A DNA stretch of 64,000 nucleotides from Diphasiastrum complanatum (Eukaryota > Streptophyta > Lycopodiopsida > Lycopodiales > Lycopodiaceae): NCBI GenBank assembly GCA_029204225.1, contig CM055108.1, forward strand, positions 13,637,955-13,701,954, given 5' to 3'. The first letter of the stretch is position 1. Every line of letters starts with the position of its first letter. Under the pieces are notes generated by a model. The model had not been told where the DNA came from. It searched no databases and saw nothing but the letters and a program-made list of their open reading frames with translations. Positions 12,601 through 23,865 of the stretch are shown here, piece after piece. Position numbers and translations under genes: made by a program.

Positions 12601-13215
12601 GGCATCCAAGTAATCTGCTTCTCATTATAAAAACATAGACCTTTATATGCAAGTTGTAGAAAACAAAAATTTGACGTTTTTTTCCTTTTTTATGCATGCA
12701 TGCTCACGTTTCTTATCTTTTTTGTGCATGTATCCGTAGGCTCTCATTTGCATGATGCGCCAACATCATCACCACCAACAATAAATATTAAAGATTATCT
12801 ATTTGCATTCCCGAAATAATTTCATATATTTTTTCTATTGTTGCCATAACTCTACTCATGCACACACTTTTAATCAAAGTCCAATCTTTGAGGCAAGAAA
12901 AGTAAATGCCACAATTCCAAGACAATTGCATCTATCCCTGGGCTCTTAACTGCATGATGCGCCAAATCATCACCACCAACAATAAATATTAAAGATTATC
13001 TATTTGCATTTCAGAAATCGTTTCATATGCCATAACTCTACTCATGCACACACTTTTAATCAAAGTTCCGTCGTTGAAGAAAAGTAAATGCTAACCATTA
13101 ATGCCACAATTCCAAGACAATCAGGGTTTGAAAGTAGCCAATGAACTTCCATCCAATCTTATACAATCACACCTTTTATTAAAAAAATTATGACAATGCC
13201 TTTGTGGTATATCAC
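12601..13215 (+). repeat. Interspersed repeat with internal ~190-bp tandem duplication
   Basis: Units at about 12738-12935 and 12946-13120 are near-identical: both carry GCATGATGCGCCAA, an AAAGATTATCTATTTGCAT block and CTCATGCACACACTTTTAAT. The same sequence recurs in inverted orientation at 22029-22345 inside the PP2A intron, ending there with the palindrome TTGTGGTATACCACAA that is also recognisable near 13203. It is non-coding in all frames. It could be a MITE or a piece of a retroelement leader. Confidence 0.75.
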
Positions 13216-14455
13216 AACTTTTTTTTTTTATTAAATTCATTATGAACCAAGTCCAATATTTAATGGAGCCTAATTCCAAATCTTGAAATTTATAACCTAA
13301 ATTTAATTTTCAAGAAATCATTTAACTATTCATTTCTCTAAAAAAATAAAAAAACCTAAAGCTAAAGTTGGGTATTTATTCTTTAATAGTGATATAAGAT
13401 TTGGAAGAAATTAGGTTTTTATTTATTGGTAGGTGAATTAAAATTTTTATATAGATCTGGACAACCTAGTGTGACCGTTGGATATTTCGGCATTTGAGAT
13501 TTTTGGCTTATGTCGAGTGGACACGTGGCAATTGAGCACGCGGGTGGCATCCAAGTGGGCGCCATAGAAAAATTAATGTATGTAAAATTCAACCCCCTAT
13601 CCCCTTCAAACCATTTTAGCTCCCCTTTTTATTTTTACCATTTTGCCCTATTTTTATTTTTATTTTTATTTTTATTAATATTTTTTTATCTTATTTTTGG
13701 CCAGTGAGAGAGAGTCCGGACGATGGTTGATGATATGGCAGACAATTACGTGAATGAATGGCGATGGCGATGGCGAGCGATGCAGTAAGATTTAAGTGAG
13801 CATTCTGTGATTCTTCATCGCCAGCTCGAAGGTGGAGGAGCGATCGCATTCTTCTCTGGTAATGCAACCATCGCTTTTGTGAGAAAGAGACGTTGAGGAA
13901 GCTCAGCTGATTGTTCTTACGAAGAAGCATTTCGAGCTACATTAACGGATGCAGTGCCGGGTAGATGATGCGCAAGGGTGTTGTTGCAGACTGAGCTGGG
14001 AGCATTGATCGTAGTGATTTGTGTACAGGTTTGGATACGCTGGAGCTAGTTTCTGGATGTGCATTGTGGGCTGTGCTGAAGGTGGTTTTCAGAAGATATC
14101 CGTGGTTGCTTTGGAATGAAGGAATGAAAAGCGGACGAAGCCTGTGGCAGTGATCGATTGTGTCTCATGTGCTTTTAAGGCGGACGAGCTGCCAAGGTAT
14201 TAAGTCATCAGAATGCTGTGGAATTTGCGCTCATTTTACAGCTTTCGCCAGAAGATTTAGGCAATTCCGGAATTGAGTTCGCAATGCTTTAACAGTTTTC
14301 GCCTGATGAGTTATGCAGTATTTGAATTTTATGATCACCAATTTCGTTGTTTACGAACATTGTTGCGTTTTTTCCCAGATTGCAGAGCCCATATGGTAGC
14401 AACAAATTCTGTGTTGCTCTAAGCTCTGTAGGACTTGATATCGGAAGGCAATCAA
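13216..14455 (+). other. Upstream region and probable 5' UTR of the PP2A gene
   Basis: This region is AT-rich up to about 13690, including a run of ATTTTT units at about 13645-13676 and a TTAATATTT patch that could serve as a TATA element. It then switches to a GC-richer, ATG-poor leader up to the start codon. The composition change suggests transcription starts near 13690-13730. A leader intron is possible because several plausible donors and acceptors exist (for example an acceptor TGTACAG near 14028), but none can be proven here. Confidence 0.45.
13522..13529 (+). promoter_or_regulatory. G-box / ABRE-like element
   Basis: The octamer CACGTGGC lies about 930 bp upstream of the chosen PP2A start codon and about 170 bp before the presumed leader. 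G-boxes bind bZIP and bHLH factors. Its function here is inferred from position only. Confidence 0.45.
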
Positions 14456-15748
14456 ATGTTTGGGGAGATTCGCATATCCGGTATGATGAACCACCTACGG
14501 CTTAAAAATCTGATTCTTCGAAAGTCTTCTAAAAATGACAATAACGGCAACGGTCCCGTTAGAAATGGAACATCGAGTGGGAGAGCCAAGAGCTTAGATA
14601 CAGGAGCTGAATCGCTTGCTGCTAGCGGTGATCGTCGGGGATTTTTACCAGGGCCAGCAGCTTCTCAGTCAGATATATCAAATCCCATGCCTTTGGCTAG
14701 AAATTCAATCTCTGTGTCAGTTACATCGGGTGGAGTTGCAGTCTCAAATGTGGAGCCATATCTTTCTCCTTCCTCTGCTTACAACTTTTTTTTCGAGTCC
14801 TTACCGTCTTTGAGAGATGTGCCTAGTCCTGAAAGGCATGATCTTGTAGTGAGGAAACTTGGTCTTTGCTGCTACGTCTTTGACTTCACGGATCCGGCCA
14901 AAAACGTTCGAGAGAAGGAGATTAAACGCCAGACTCTGCTAGAACTGGTAGACTACGTCACCTCTGCAACAGGAAAATTCACTGAATCCACTATAGATCA
15001 CGTCACAAAAATGGTGTCAGTCAATCTCTTTCGCGCATTTCCTCCATCATATCGCACCAATTGTTTAGATTCTTTTGATGTAGAAGACGAGCATCCATCA
15101 ACAATGGATCCGGCTTGGCCTCATCTTCAGATTGTCTACGAATTTCTTCTTAGGTTTGTTGTTTCGCCAGAGACAGAACCTAAGATTGCAAAGAGATATA
15201 TGAACCAGTCTTTCTTGCTCAAGCTATTGAACTTATTTGACTCAGAGGAGCCAAGGGAAAGAGAGTATCTCAAGACCATTCTTCACCGTGTATACGGCAA
15301 GTTCATGGTTTACCGTCCGTTCATACGCAAAGCCATCAACAACATTTTTTTGGAGTTCATTTTTGAGACGGAGAAGCATAATGGCATTGCCGAGCTTCTG
15401 GAGATTTTGGGGAGTATCATAGATGGGTTTGCAGTGCCTCTTAAGGAAGAGCACAAGCTTTTCCTAGTGACAGCATTGATCCCCTTACACAAACCAAAGT
15501 CTGTGGCAATGTACCATCAGCAGCTGTCTTATTGTATCGCTCAGTTCATAGAAAAAGATTCCAAACTAGCAGACGTTGTTATTCGTGGTTTATTAAAGTA
15601 CTGGCCCATGACAAACAGCCAAAAAGAAGTTCTTTTTTTAGGAGAATTGGGAGAAGTATTGGCAGATACTCAGGCTGCGGAGTTCCAAAAATGCATTGCT
15701 CCCCTCTTCATACAAATTTCACGTTGTTTGAAAAGTGCAAACTTCCAG
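14456..15748 (+). CDS. PP2A regulatory subunit B' (B56), exon 1
   Basis: This exon encodes residues 1-431 of a B56-type regulatory subunit. The subunit binds the PP2A A scaffold and C catalytic subunits and directs the holoenzyme to substrates. Residues 1 to about 95 are a Ser/Asn/Gly-rich, low-conservation leader with basic clusters, as in plant B' proteins. From about residue 100 the HEAT-like B56 fold begins with [41 protein letters not shown], an [25 protein letters not shown] block, [22 protein letters not shown] and [21 protein letters not shown]. The exon ends NFQ before GTGAGT (donor at 15749). I chose ATG 14456 as the first in-frame ATG; ATG codons at 14483 and 14486 are alternatives. 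With exon 2 the product is 548 residues, close to the usual 500 or so. No stop or frameshift was seen. Confidence 0.93.
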
Positions 15749-16110
15749 GTGAGTTTTGTTGATTTTAATTATACTTTCTACACTTTTACTTTAAATGGCA
15801 TCTAGCTTTTGGCACACATTTTGACACTTTGGCGACTTTTTGATGATAAAAGTGTTCAATCTGTATAGTTCTGTACAACCAAAAATGCTCTCTCAAACAT
15901 GGCTGAAGATCAAGGATTGATTTTGCAGTATTTAATTGATCATTTATTGAGACTGTAGTAATTGGTGATCATCGACAAATTTGAATTCATTCAGAACATA
16001 CTATTCTAGAATGCCTAAGCACACAGATTAGGAGCAGTAGCAATTTTCAAAATCTAGGGAATTCCATTGTACATACAACCTTAGCAGGCTGGAGGGTCGA
16101 AGTTGCGACT

Positions 16111-17560
16111 TCAATAATCAAGATCAAGAACTAAAGAATGTTTAGACATATTAGCAATGGATGTATGATTCAAATGCCCAAGTCTATAATGCCAAATCAA
16201 TTCTTCTGTGATCAAAACTGAGTTGTTTAAAGCACGGGCAGTCACAAAGTAACAATGAGTAAGCCTATATAGATAGCCTTGCCTTTTTCCAAGTGCAAGG
16301 ACTCTATTTGTCTTATCAAGAATTTTACATGAGTCTGAACCAAACTCTACCCTAAGTCCTAAATCAGTGATCCTGCTAACAGAAAGCAGGTTTGTAGTAA
16401 CATTTGGGACATACAAAACTTTTGAAATGATGAGTTTGTATTCACCACTCTGAAAACTCAGCTTGACAATATATTCAATAATGTGTGTTTTGTCTCCAAG
16501 GTGAAGAATTTTCTGCAAAGTTTCCTTCCTATTCAAAATCGGTCGAATCAAAATCAACTGAATCGGCCTATTCGACCTTTTTCAATTCAGTCCTAGGGTT
16601 TTCAAATCAACAAATCGGTTTTAGGGTTTCAAAACTCAAATTTTTTAGATATGTCTAGAATTTAGAATGATAATAGATATCATGATTGAATTATAAGCAT
16701 TAAAGATTCCAACTTCCATATATATTAGGCTTTTATCCCAACCAAGCATCCAATTCAGAGATTCGAATGGTCGAATCTCAAGAAAATTTGATTTCGGAGA
16801 TTCAAAAATTCCAAATTCCAAGAAAATCTGATTCGGATATTCAAATTGGCTGAATCAGATTCGAATCAGAACCGCTATTCAATCAGCATCAAATCGCGAT
16901 GCAGTGAAACTATGCTTCTTTGTACTGTAGACTGAATAGTCATGGAACCATTCTTGATGGCTTGTCATATGCTACGTAGCTCCAAAATCGAGGAACCATT
17001 CTTCATGTTGATGGATATGCATTTTGCTGATCTTCATCATTAAAATTCTCTGATGTTTGCGCTATTGCATTGGCTTGCTGGTCTTCTACTTGTTGTTGTT
17101 GAACTTTAGGATTTTGTAGTTCTGGATCTCGTGATTTGTTCTCTTGCAATATTTGTAGAACATCTTCTTCTTGTTCTAAGCAAGTTGTTGATTTCGATTC
17201 TATGTGGGCTTTTGTGACTGCTTCTGATTTGTGTCTGCTTGCTTGACTGCCTTCTTCTGTTTCTATTGCTTTGAACTTCTCTTGTAGTACAGAGCATGCG
17301 AGTCTTCATTGGAGGATGAGGATGCACTATTCCTACGAATGTCCTACTGCAGTAGCATAGTGATGACTCTGGAGAGCGAAAGTTTTGAGTGGGTCAAAAT
17401 GACCATTACCCAGTTCTCATATGATGACGATAGGCTAGATAATAAGGTCATTACAACATGAGAGTCCTCAATGAACAAACAAATTGCCACCATCTGCTTG
17501 TCTCACCTAAGTACCAACAACTACTCCCTGAGTAATTACCAACCTGTTGGCTCACAAACA
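16111..17560 (-). pseudogene. Ty1/copia gag-protease-pre-integrase remnant
   Basis: In minus-strand order: a gag block TLLSSLSSSYENW (about 17480), a degenerate CCHC knuckle (YKYCKRTNHEIQNYK, about 17150), and a protease block EEWFLDFGAT-stop-HMTSHQEWFHDY (about 16960-17010) in which the catalytic D-S-G has become D-F-G. After an insertion comes KILHLGDKTH, VLYVPNVTTNLLSVS and the GAG_pre-integrase block LIWHYRLGHLNH. It is clearly non-functional (stops, lost catalytic context), lies inside the PP2A intron in antisense orientation, and has no integrase, RT or LTRs nearby. Confidence 0.85.
16537..16874. mobile_element. Small AT-rich insertion flanked by 8-bp duplication
   Basis: The 338-bp segment is flanked by identical octamers CTATTCAA (16529-16536 and 16875-16882). 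It breaks the copia remnant between its protease and its LGDKTH block. Its ends carry related GGTCGAATC / GATTCGAATC words in opposite orientation. An 8-bp duplication fits hAT-type transposition, but the terminal inverted repeats are poor, so the class is uncertain. Confidence 0.5.
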
Positions 17561-18344
17561 TAAGATATTGAATCAGCATAATTTGCCATGATGTAGTCCA
17601 TGCCATCAAGATATGTACCATCTCTTATGATACAATCCATGTCACCTATGTGTAGGTCCAAAGTATCCAAACGTCATCACAAAAAATGAGCACCAAGTAG
17701 ATGAACATCACAAATGCATCCAATGATGCAAACTCAAGCACCTAAAGCAACTCCCTGAGTACTATCACCAATGGATCCATCATCCAATGATTGTGCTCAA
17801 CTAACTGATCATAATGATCTAAACATCTGATCCGACAATGCCCATCATGTCTAACAATATTGTGAGATTCATTTTGGCTTCATCCAAACAATTTTTACTT
17901 TCCAAAGTGAAATGTTGCAACTTAAATGGTAAAAAAGCATCAAAATCTACATCACAATGAGGACTTCTCAAAGTTTTTACTACCTTCCCTAAGGTATCCA
18001 AAAAATCTTTCCTCGAAGAAGTTAGCTCTTTCCGAATGTCTCACAATTTTTTTGGTAGATACTGCTCAATGCTTTGTGATGTTTCACAATACGTAACATC
18101 TTCTGCATGCCCATATCCCCCTTTCTAGTAAATTTGTGAGATCTTCCATGGCCCTAGCCAAATGATTCGCACTGTCTCATACTAGATCTACATCCCTGAT
18201 GATTCAATGATATGGTAAATCAATTTGATTTACCTCAAATTGACAATTGAAGTGTATCTCCCTAATGACAAGCTTGATACAATGCTCTGTAGCTACTATG
18301 ACTTGATTAAGGTTGACTTAGTAACTACAAATCCTACAAATTTT

Positions 18345-18425
18345 CACACTTATCACTCTCCAAGGGTCTCCCAAGTGTGAGTACTGGCCTATTCTTCACG
18401 TCGAGTATCCAATGCAAGGTTCAGA
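18345..18425 (+). repeat. 81-bp repeat, copy 1 (copy 2 at 20245-20324)
   Basis: Both copies share CACTCTCCAAG, GTCTCCCAAGTGTGAGTA and GTATCCAAT in the same order and orientation, about 1.9 kb apart in the PP2A intron. This is a dispersed repeat of unknown nature. Confidence 0.75.
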
Positions 18426-18521
18426 ATAAACATGTCAACACGGGAAATAAATATATACAATTGACAACAATCCAATTACGTGTCATACAAGTCCACCATG
18501 AATCTCAACCATGCCAATTTC

Positions 18522-18525
<4 letters not shown>

Positions 18526-18582
<57 letters not shown>
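18526..18582. repeat. (GA)n microsatellite, arm 1 of an inverted pair
   Basis: A 57-bp GA run whose complement, a (TC) run, lies 58 bp downstream. Confidence 0.98.
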
Positions 18583-18585
<3 letters not shown>

Positions 18586-18638
18586 GCATACTTCAAAAGT
18601 ACATGTCCTTAAAGTTAAACATTTTAACATTCAAAATG

Positions 18639-18640
<2 letters not shown>

Positions 18641-18691
<51 letters not shown>
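18641..18691. repeat. (TC)n microsatellite, arm 2 of an inverted pair
   Basis: A 51-bp TC run complementary to the GA run at 18526-18582; the two can pair into a long hairpin. Confidence 0.98.
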
Positions 18692-18694
<3 letters not shown>

Positions 18695-19034
18695 GTGAAA
18701 AAGCCCAGATGTAGTCGTCACTTGCCTCCATCAGGGCCCACTTTACACTCCACTCAGCGGACACTTCACACTTACTTTCGCTGATATGTACTTATTCTCC
18801 ACCTGGCCCGGGTTGTGGGCATTGATACTTTTTCTGTAGTTCTTTTGTTATACCTAGCCCGGGTTGTGCGCTTATTTCACTTCTTCTTGTTCTACTTTCA
18901 TTCGTAGCTAGTTTATAGCATTTTACGGCCACATCCTCCTATGGATGATGCTCCCACTATTGCTTGCATATTCTCTTTTTGTTCTTATGCACCCACGGGT
19001 GCCCCAAAGACGTTAATAAAACTTTTTTTCTTTC

Positions 19035-19040
<6 letters not shown>

Positions 19041-19086
<46 letters not shown>
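19041..19086. repeat. (TC)n microsatellite
   Basis: 46-bp uninterrupted TC run in the PP2A intron. Confidence 0.98.
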
Positions 19087-19089
<3 letters not shown>

Positions 19090-20109
19090 TTTTATCAATG
19101 TGTTTTTGCAATACACTGCATTTATGCTATCTCGCAACAAAAAGAAAAAAGCTCGTCCAAAATATAGAACATTGTGTTGTAATTTATTTTGCTATGCCAT
19201 AATTTGTGAACATTTATCGGTGACATTTGGAAGTTATTGAGAGGTGAACAATTATGGGAGCTAGCTAAAGATGTGTCACCCCTATCAAGGCTCCGCATGC
19301 GAGCGGCACAACCACCTCTAAAGGGACACCATATATGCAGTTCAACTATGTATCATCGGTTAGCTGTACAAACCGTTCCAAGGGCTTACCCCACACATGG
19401 TGAGTTGGTGTATAATTCTTGAGGTGGGATTGCCCACCCAAGTTCGATTGTCTGTGATCCGACACGGGTTGGTAGTACCCAAAAGCATGAACCCAAGACA
19501 GGCTGGGGAATAGCTGTAAGGTGAGGAAAAACTCAACCCTAGTACCTACCCTAATGCCCAAAGCAAGAGCACCATACAAAGGAATACAAGGGTATATGCA
19601 AAGAGCAGCTAGTGCCTATACAGAAATCCTTTAATTAGCCTTTTATCTGGTTGGGAAATTATGGGAGAAACAGTGAATCATGTGGAAAGCATCTAAAGAA
19701 CAGGGCTTTGCAGAAGGGAAGCAGCAGAAGGCCTGACGCCATCGTTTGAGACTAAACATATGACAGGCATAGTGTATTGTATCATAAAGTCTCAAAGTTT
19801 CAACAGGACTTCACTCACAGTGATCATTTTGGAATGATCTGGCAACTTAGGTTGTTATTTGGTGTAAACAATTTCTTGCAAGTTTGCTAGAACGGGTTAA
19901 AATGTAGTCGCTAATGGTCATTTGGACAAGTTCAATCTACTTTCTTGGTCACATTTGGTCCATCATTCTTTGGTCTTTAGTTTGCACCATTCATCTTCAA
20001 AATTCATACTTGTTGAATTCTTTTTTCCTATTTGAGATGAAAAATGGGATTGTCAAATTGCATTATTTCCATTATTTTTGAAGTTCTAAATGGCAGAAAA
20101 ATGGAATTG

Positions 20110-20460
20110 TTTCGCTATCTGAGCCAATTGGCCTCCAACTGGCACCAACATATGTTTTTTACCACCCGTGACCTCCAAATGTGTTAGCTAGTTCCAAATG
20201 TCTCCCTCGAATCAGAAGTCTTCATTTTAGCCAGTATTAGCCTACACACTTACCACTCTCCAAGAGTCTCCCAAGTGTGAGTATTGACTTGTTCTTCACC
20301 TCTTGTATCCAATACACAGTTCATCCACTGAAAGTTCCGCTATCTTAGCCAATTGGCCTCCAACTGGCACCAACACATGCGTTTATCACCTGTGACTACC
20401 AAATGTGTTAATTGGTTCCAATCTCTCCCTTGAATAAAAAATGTTCATATTAGCCAGTAT
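20110..20460 (+). repeat. Direct repeat pair (~127 bp units) around the second 81-bp repeat copy
   Basis: Units 20110-20237 and 20335-20460 share AATTGGCCTCCAACTGGCAC, CAAATGTGTTA, a TCTCCC block and TAGCCAGTAT. The 81-bp repeat (20245-20324) sits between them. The arrangement suggests a partially duplicated larger repeat unit. Confidence 0.8.
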
Positions 20461-21667
20461 CAACTTTTGCCTGCACGTTTTGCTCCCATTTGCCTTGATT
20501 TCATATTTATTGCTTTTGAATACTCTATACTTTGACAAGAAGCAAGCAGAAGTTATTTCGATTTAATAATGCCACACTTTAACGCCTCGTGGCAAAAAAT
20601 CCAGCCAAAAAATGCCTCTCATTTGGCCCCACGACACTCAATAGTGAATGTAGCATATTCATAGGTCACCCGTATTTCGATTACTGGAATGGTGATAAAA
20701 GTTCTCCGAAATGCATTTCTCTTTGACCAAGGTCAATCCTCTGTCTGCAGCAGGCTTTGCATATCATTTTTCAAAGATCAATTTGGCCCCCATTTGGCCA
20801 AATTTGGTGCCTTCTAGCCAAAGATAGCTCCAATGCCAATTCTCCCTTGCAAAATGAACTAAAACTTCAACATGAAATTTTTTTGATGAAGAACTGTGAA
20901 CTGAAATATTTGGTCCTTTCATTTAAATTTCCAAGTGAAATTTTTTAATGAAGAAACTTCAAATTGGCTCTTTCTACCACTTTGGCCTCCATCCAACAAT
21001 TAAATTTGATTCTATTGGCTCGCGCTACACCTAGATCTAGCAAACCTTTTCTACAATAGTTGACATGCATCTACGCATTGAAGTTCTTTTCCTCCAGCTG
21101 ATGGCTTTTGCAAATGCTACGGCCCCTTCCTCGTTCACACCATGCGTCTACAAAATGTCCTGTCACCTCCATCTCTTTCTCTCACCTTTTAGCTATGGCT
21201 TCCCTGGAGGCTGATCAACCTTGCTCTCTCCCACCTACAACCTCTTGGAAGCTCCATCACAACATTAGTCCACCCTCCTGTAGCCTTTTACATCATCGAG
21301 ATTGCTTTCCTACAGTGAAAGATCTAACTCTTTTCCGCTGGAAATTCTAGCTGTCAATTTCCTCCATAGCCTGAGAGGGAACTCCTCCTTGGGCGATGTT
21401 TCATGGCTCTAGGTAGCAATCTACAATGCTCAATTCTGTCACTGTAGAGAAACATGTGGGTTTTCGGTATTTGAAACCCTAGCCACCATGGCTAGTTCCT
21501 GGAACTACTAAATTCACCTCTCACTGTAAATTGGTTGTCAAAACCACTCAGCCTTCTCCAAGTAGCCAGCTATGGGACATGTGTCTAATAAATTAGTTGA
21601 GAGCGGGTCAAGTCCCGATAATTGTATAGAACCACATTTGAATCTTACTTAGATTTGATCTGCTTTT

Positions 21668-21670
<3 letters not shown>

Positions 21671-21698
<28 letters not shown>
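21671..21698. repeat. (CA)n microsatellite
   Basis: 28-bp CA run in the PP2A intron. Confidence 0.97.
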
Positions 21699-22028
21699 TT
21701 TTTCTGTTTAGGAATGTGTTTTGAATGATGATTGGGGAATTTTTATTAGGGTTTCAAGAATAGTTGTATTTATTTATTTTTGGTTATTTTGGGTATTATT
21801 GTTAAACAAAAAAAGCGATTTGGACAACTTGGATCACTTGCATTTCAAAATGTTGTTGTATATGTATCGATTTACAAGTAGCGCTCATCCAAGTTCGATA
21901 TGGTACATTGAATTGTTCCCAAATATTTTATTGGAGTGTTCAACTTTCATCATGTCACTATTTTGGTTGTTAATAGTGCCTTGTTCATATTACAGCTACC
22001 TCCGCTTGACTAGACACTAAAGAAGAAC

Positions 22029-22345
22029 GTTGTGGTATACCACAAAGACATTGCCACAAATTTCCAAATAAAAAGTGTGATTGTCTAAGATTGTATGCAA
22101 GCTAATTACCTATTTTTATATCCGAGCTGTCTTGGAACCATGACATCATGGTTGGCATTTCCTTTTCTTACCTCAAAGATTGACCTATGATTCAAAGTGT
22201 GTGCATGAGTAGAGGTATGACAACAACAAAAAGCATATATGAAATGATTTTGTGAATGCAATTAGATAATCTTTTTTTGATTATTGTTGTTGGTGATGAT
22301 GTTGGTGAGTCATGCAAATTGAGAGCCTACTAGCATGCAAGAAAA
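22029..22345 (-). repeat. Inverted copy of the 12.6-13.2 kb repeat
   Basis: Read on the minus strand, it shows the same succession of words as 12.72-13.21 kb (TAGGCTCTCA, CATCATCACCA, AGATTATCTA, CTCATGCACACA, CACAAAG) but without the internal duplication. It begins at the perfect 16-bp palindrome TTGTGGTATACCACAA (22031-22046). Homology probably continues to about 22420. Confidence 0.75.
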
Positions 22346-22918
22346 AAGGAGGGATACAAAATTTTTGCTATTTATTATTTGCATATAAAGCTGCATCTAA
22401 AGCGTGGGCATGATGCAAGAAAAAGTGAGGGACATGAATTTTTTGTTATTTATGACTTGCGTATAGAGATGAGTCTAAGGGATCAAGTTCTTGCAATAAA
22501 GTCCTTAGCAATGCGCACATACCCTTATGATTTAACACATTGACTTTGACGTTCACTTTTGCGAAAACTCCATTGACTAACTTGAACACATAGTATTGCC
22601 TTTTTCCAAGGTAATGCCAAAAGAATTGGGATGAAGCTTTGTTTCTCTTCATTCTTCCACTCTTCGTTGATCAAGAGAGGGGCTTGATGTTCCCAATTTT
22701 TTCAAAAAAATTTCTTTCCTGAGGAACATGGCTGCGACCATAGAAATCACGAGATTAGCAAAGGAAACTCTCAGGATTCTAATCTTGCCAGCGTTTAAGA
22801 GAAATAGTGAAACAGCACAGATGTAAGAAAAGACTGATCCATGCGGTAATTGTGGTACACTCATAATGTTGAGCTTTGAGTCCTAGAATAGGCAGCCTTT
22901 TCACAAATATGTTTCATG

Positions 22919-23344
22919 CATAGAATTAATGAACCGTTAACGGTTCACCACGGTTCTGAGAACCGTACAGTGAACTGTATGGTTCTTTAAAATTTTTGCC
23001 CAGAACCGTGGTGAAACGTACTGAATAATTAATTAATTAATTTTTTTTTGTCCCACCCCCAAAAATAGCCCAAAAAATTGCTAAAAAAATGCCAATTTTT
23101 TTTTCAGAAAAAGCAGATTCTCCCTACTTAGATTATTAACTTCAAATGATTTAAGAGAGAGGGAGACAGAGAGAAGGAGACAGAGAGAGAGGGACAAAAA
23201 CGAGCTTTGAGGGGTTTTGGGGGGAAATTTAGGAAAATTAATTAATTGATTAATTAATTATTTTTTTACATGAACCGTACCACAGTTCAAGGAACCGTGG
23301 TACGGTTCCCAGAACCCACGGTTCTGGGAACTGTGGGTTCTATG
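22919..23344. mobile_element. hAT-like MITE with 8-bp target duplication
   Basis: The 426-bp element is bounded by a perfect 8-bp duplication GTTTCATG (22911-22918 and 23345-23352). Its ends are CATAGAA... and ...TTCTATG, a 7-bp perfect terminal inverted repeat. Subterminal regions carry many inverted copies of GAACCGTGG / CCACGGTTC, and the centre is AATTAATT-rich with a short GA-rich stretch. There is no coding capacity. An 8-bp duplication with CA...TG ends is the signature of the hAT superfamily. It sits 167 bp upstream of PP2A exon 2. Confidence 0.85.
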
Positions 23345-23511
23345 GTTTCATGTTTGCAAAGAGCTCAGAGAGTCTATACTATTTGTTCTTAGATATATGG
23401 ATTGAAATCTGCCCATTAATGAATGTATAAATTGTTGTTAGTGGTAAATTGGTGAATCTTGTGATTGTGTCACTTTTATTCTAACAGTTGAATATCTTGC
23501 ATTCATTGCAG

Positions 23512-23865
23512 GTGGCAGAGAGAGCACTCTTTCTTTGGAATGATGAGCATACTTTGAGTCTAATTGCACAAAACCGGCACTTGATTTTGCCCATTATATT
23601 TAACTCTTTGGAGATGAATACAAACAGGCATTGGAATCCCTCTGTGAAAGGATTGACACTAAATGTACGAAAGATGTTTTGTGGACTTGATCCAGATCTT
23701 TATGAAGAATGTCACCGTAAATTTCAGGTTGAAGAACAAGATGCCAAGTTGCTGGAAAAGAAACAGGAAAACCTGTGGAAACGCTTGGAAGTGGTAGCTG
23801 CTTCTGGATCTTTAAATTCTGCAGCATTACTGCTAGCTCCAGGGTTGGACAAACTGTTGCTATAG
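23512..23865 (+). CDS. PP2A regulatory subunit B' (B56), exon 2
   Basis: This exon encodes residues 432-548 and ends in TAG (23863-23865). It opens with VAERALFLWNDEH, the conserved B56 block that follows the family intron, then HLILPIIFNSLEMNTNRHWN, VRKMFCGLDPDLYEECHRKF and a charged helix (AKLLEKKQENLWKRLE). The C-terminal tail is short. The acceptor TTCATTGCAG at 23502-23511 joins in phase with exon 1. No disabling change was seen, so the gene is probably functional despite the transposon load of its intron. Confidence 0.93.
   Translation: MAERALFLWNDEHTLSLIAQNRHLILPIIFNSLEMNTNRHWNPSVKGLTLNVRKMFCGLDPDLYEECHRKFQVEEQDAKLLEKKQENLWKRLEVVAASGSLNSAALLLAPGLDKLLL

Larger units (their letters stand above)
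15749..23511 (+). other. 7763-bp intron of the PP2A B' gene, filled with repeats
   Basis: The donor is CAG|GTGAGT and the acceptor is TCATTGCAG|GTG. The two sides join in phase (NFQ-VAERALFLW), which is the family sequence at this point. The intron carries a decayed copia fragment (16111-17560), a small AT-rich insertion with an 8-bp duplication (16537-16874), AG/CT and CA microsatellites, two sets of direct repeats, an inverted copy of the 12.6-kb repeat, and a hAT-like MITE (22919-23344). Stretches 17561-18344, 19087-20109 and 20461-22028 show nothing else I recognise. The open frames at 22446-22864 on the minus strand have no known domain. Confidence 0.9.
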
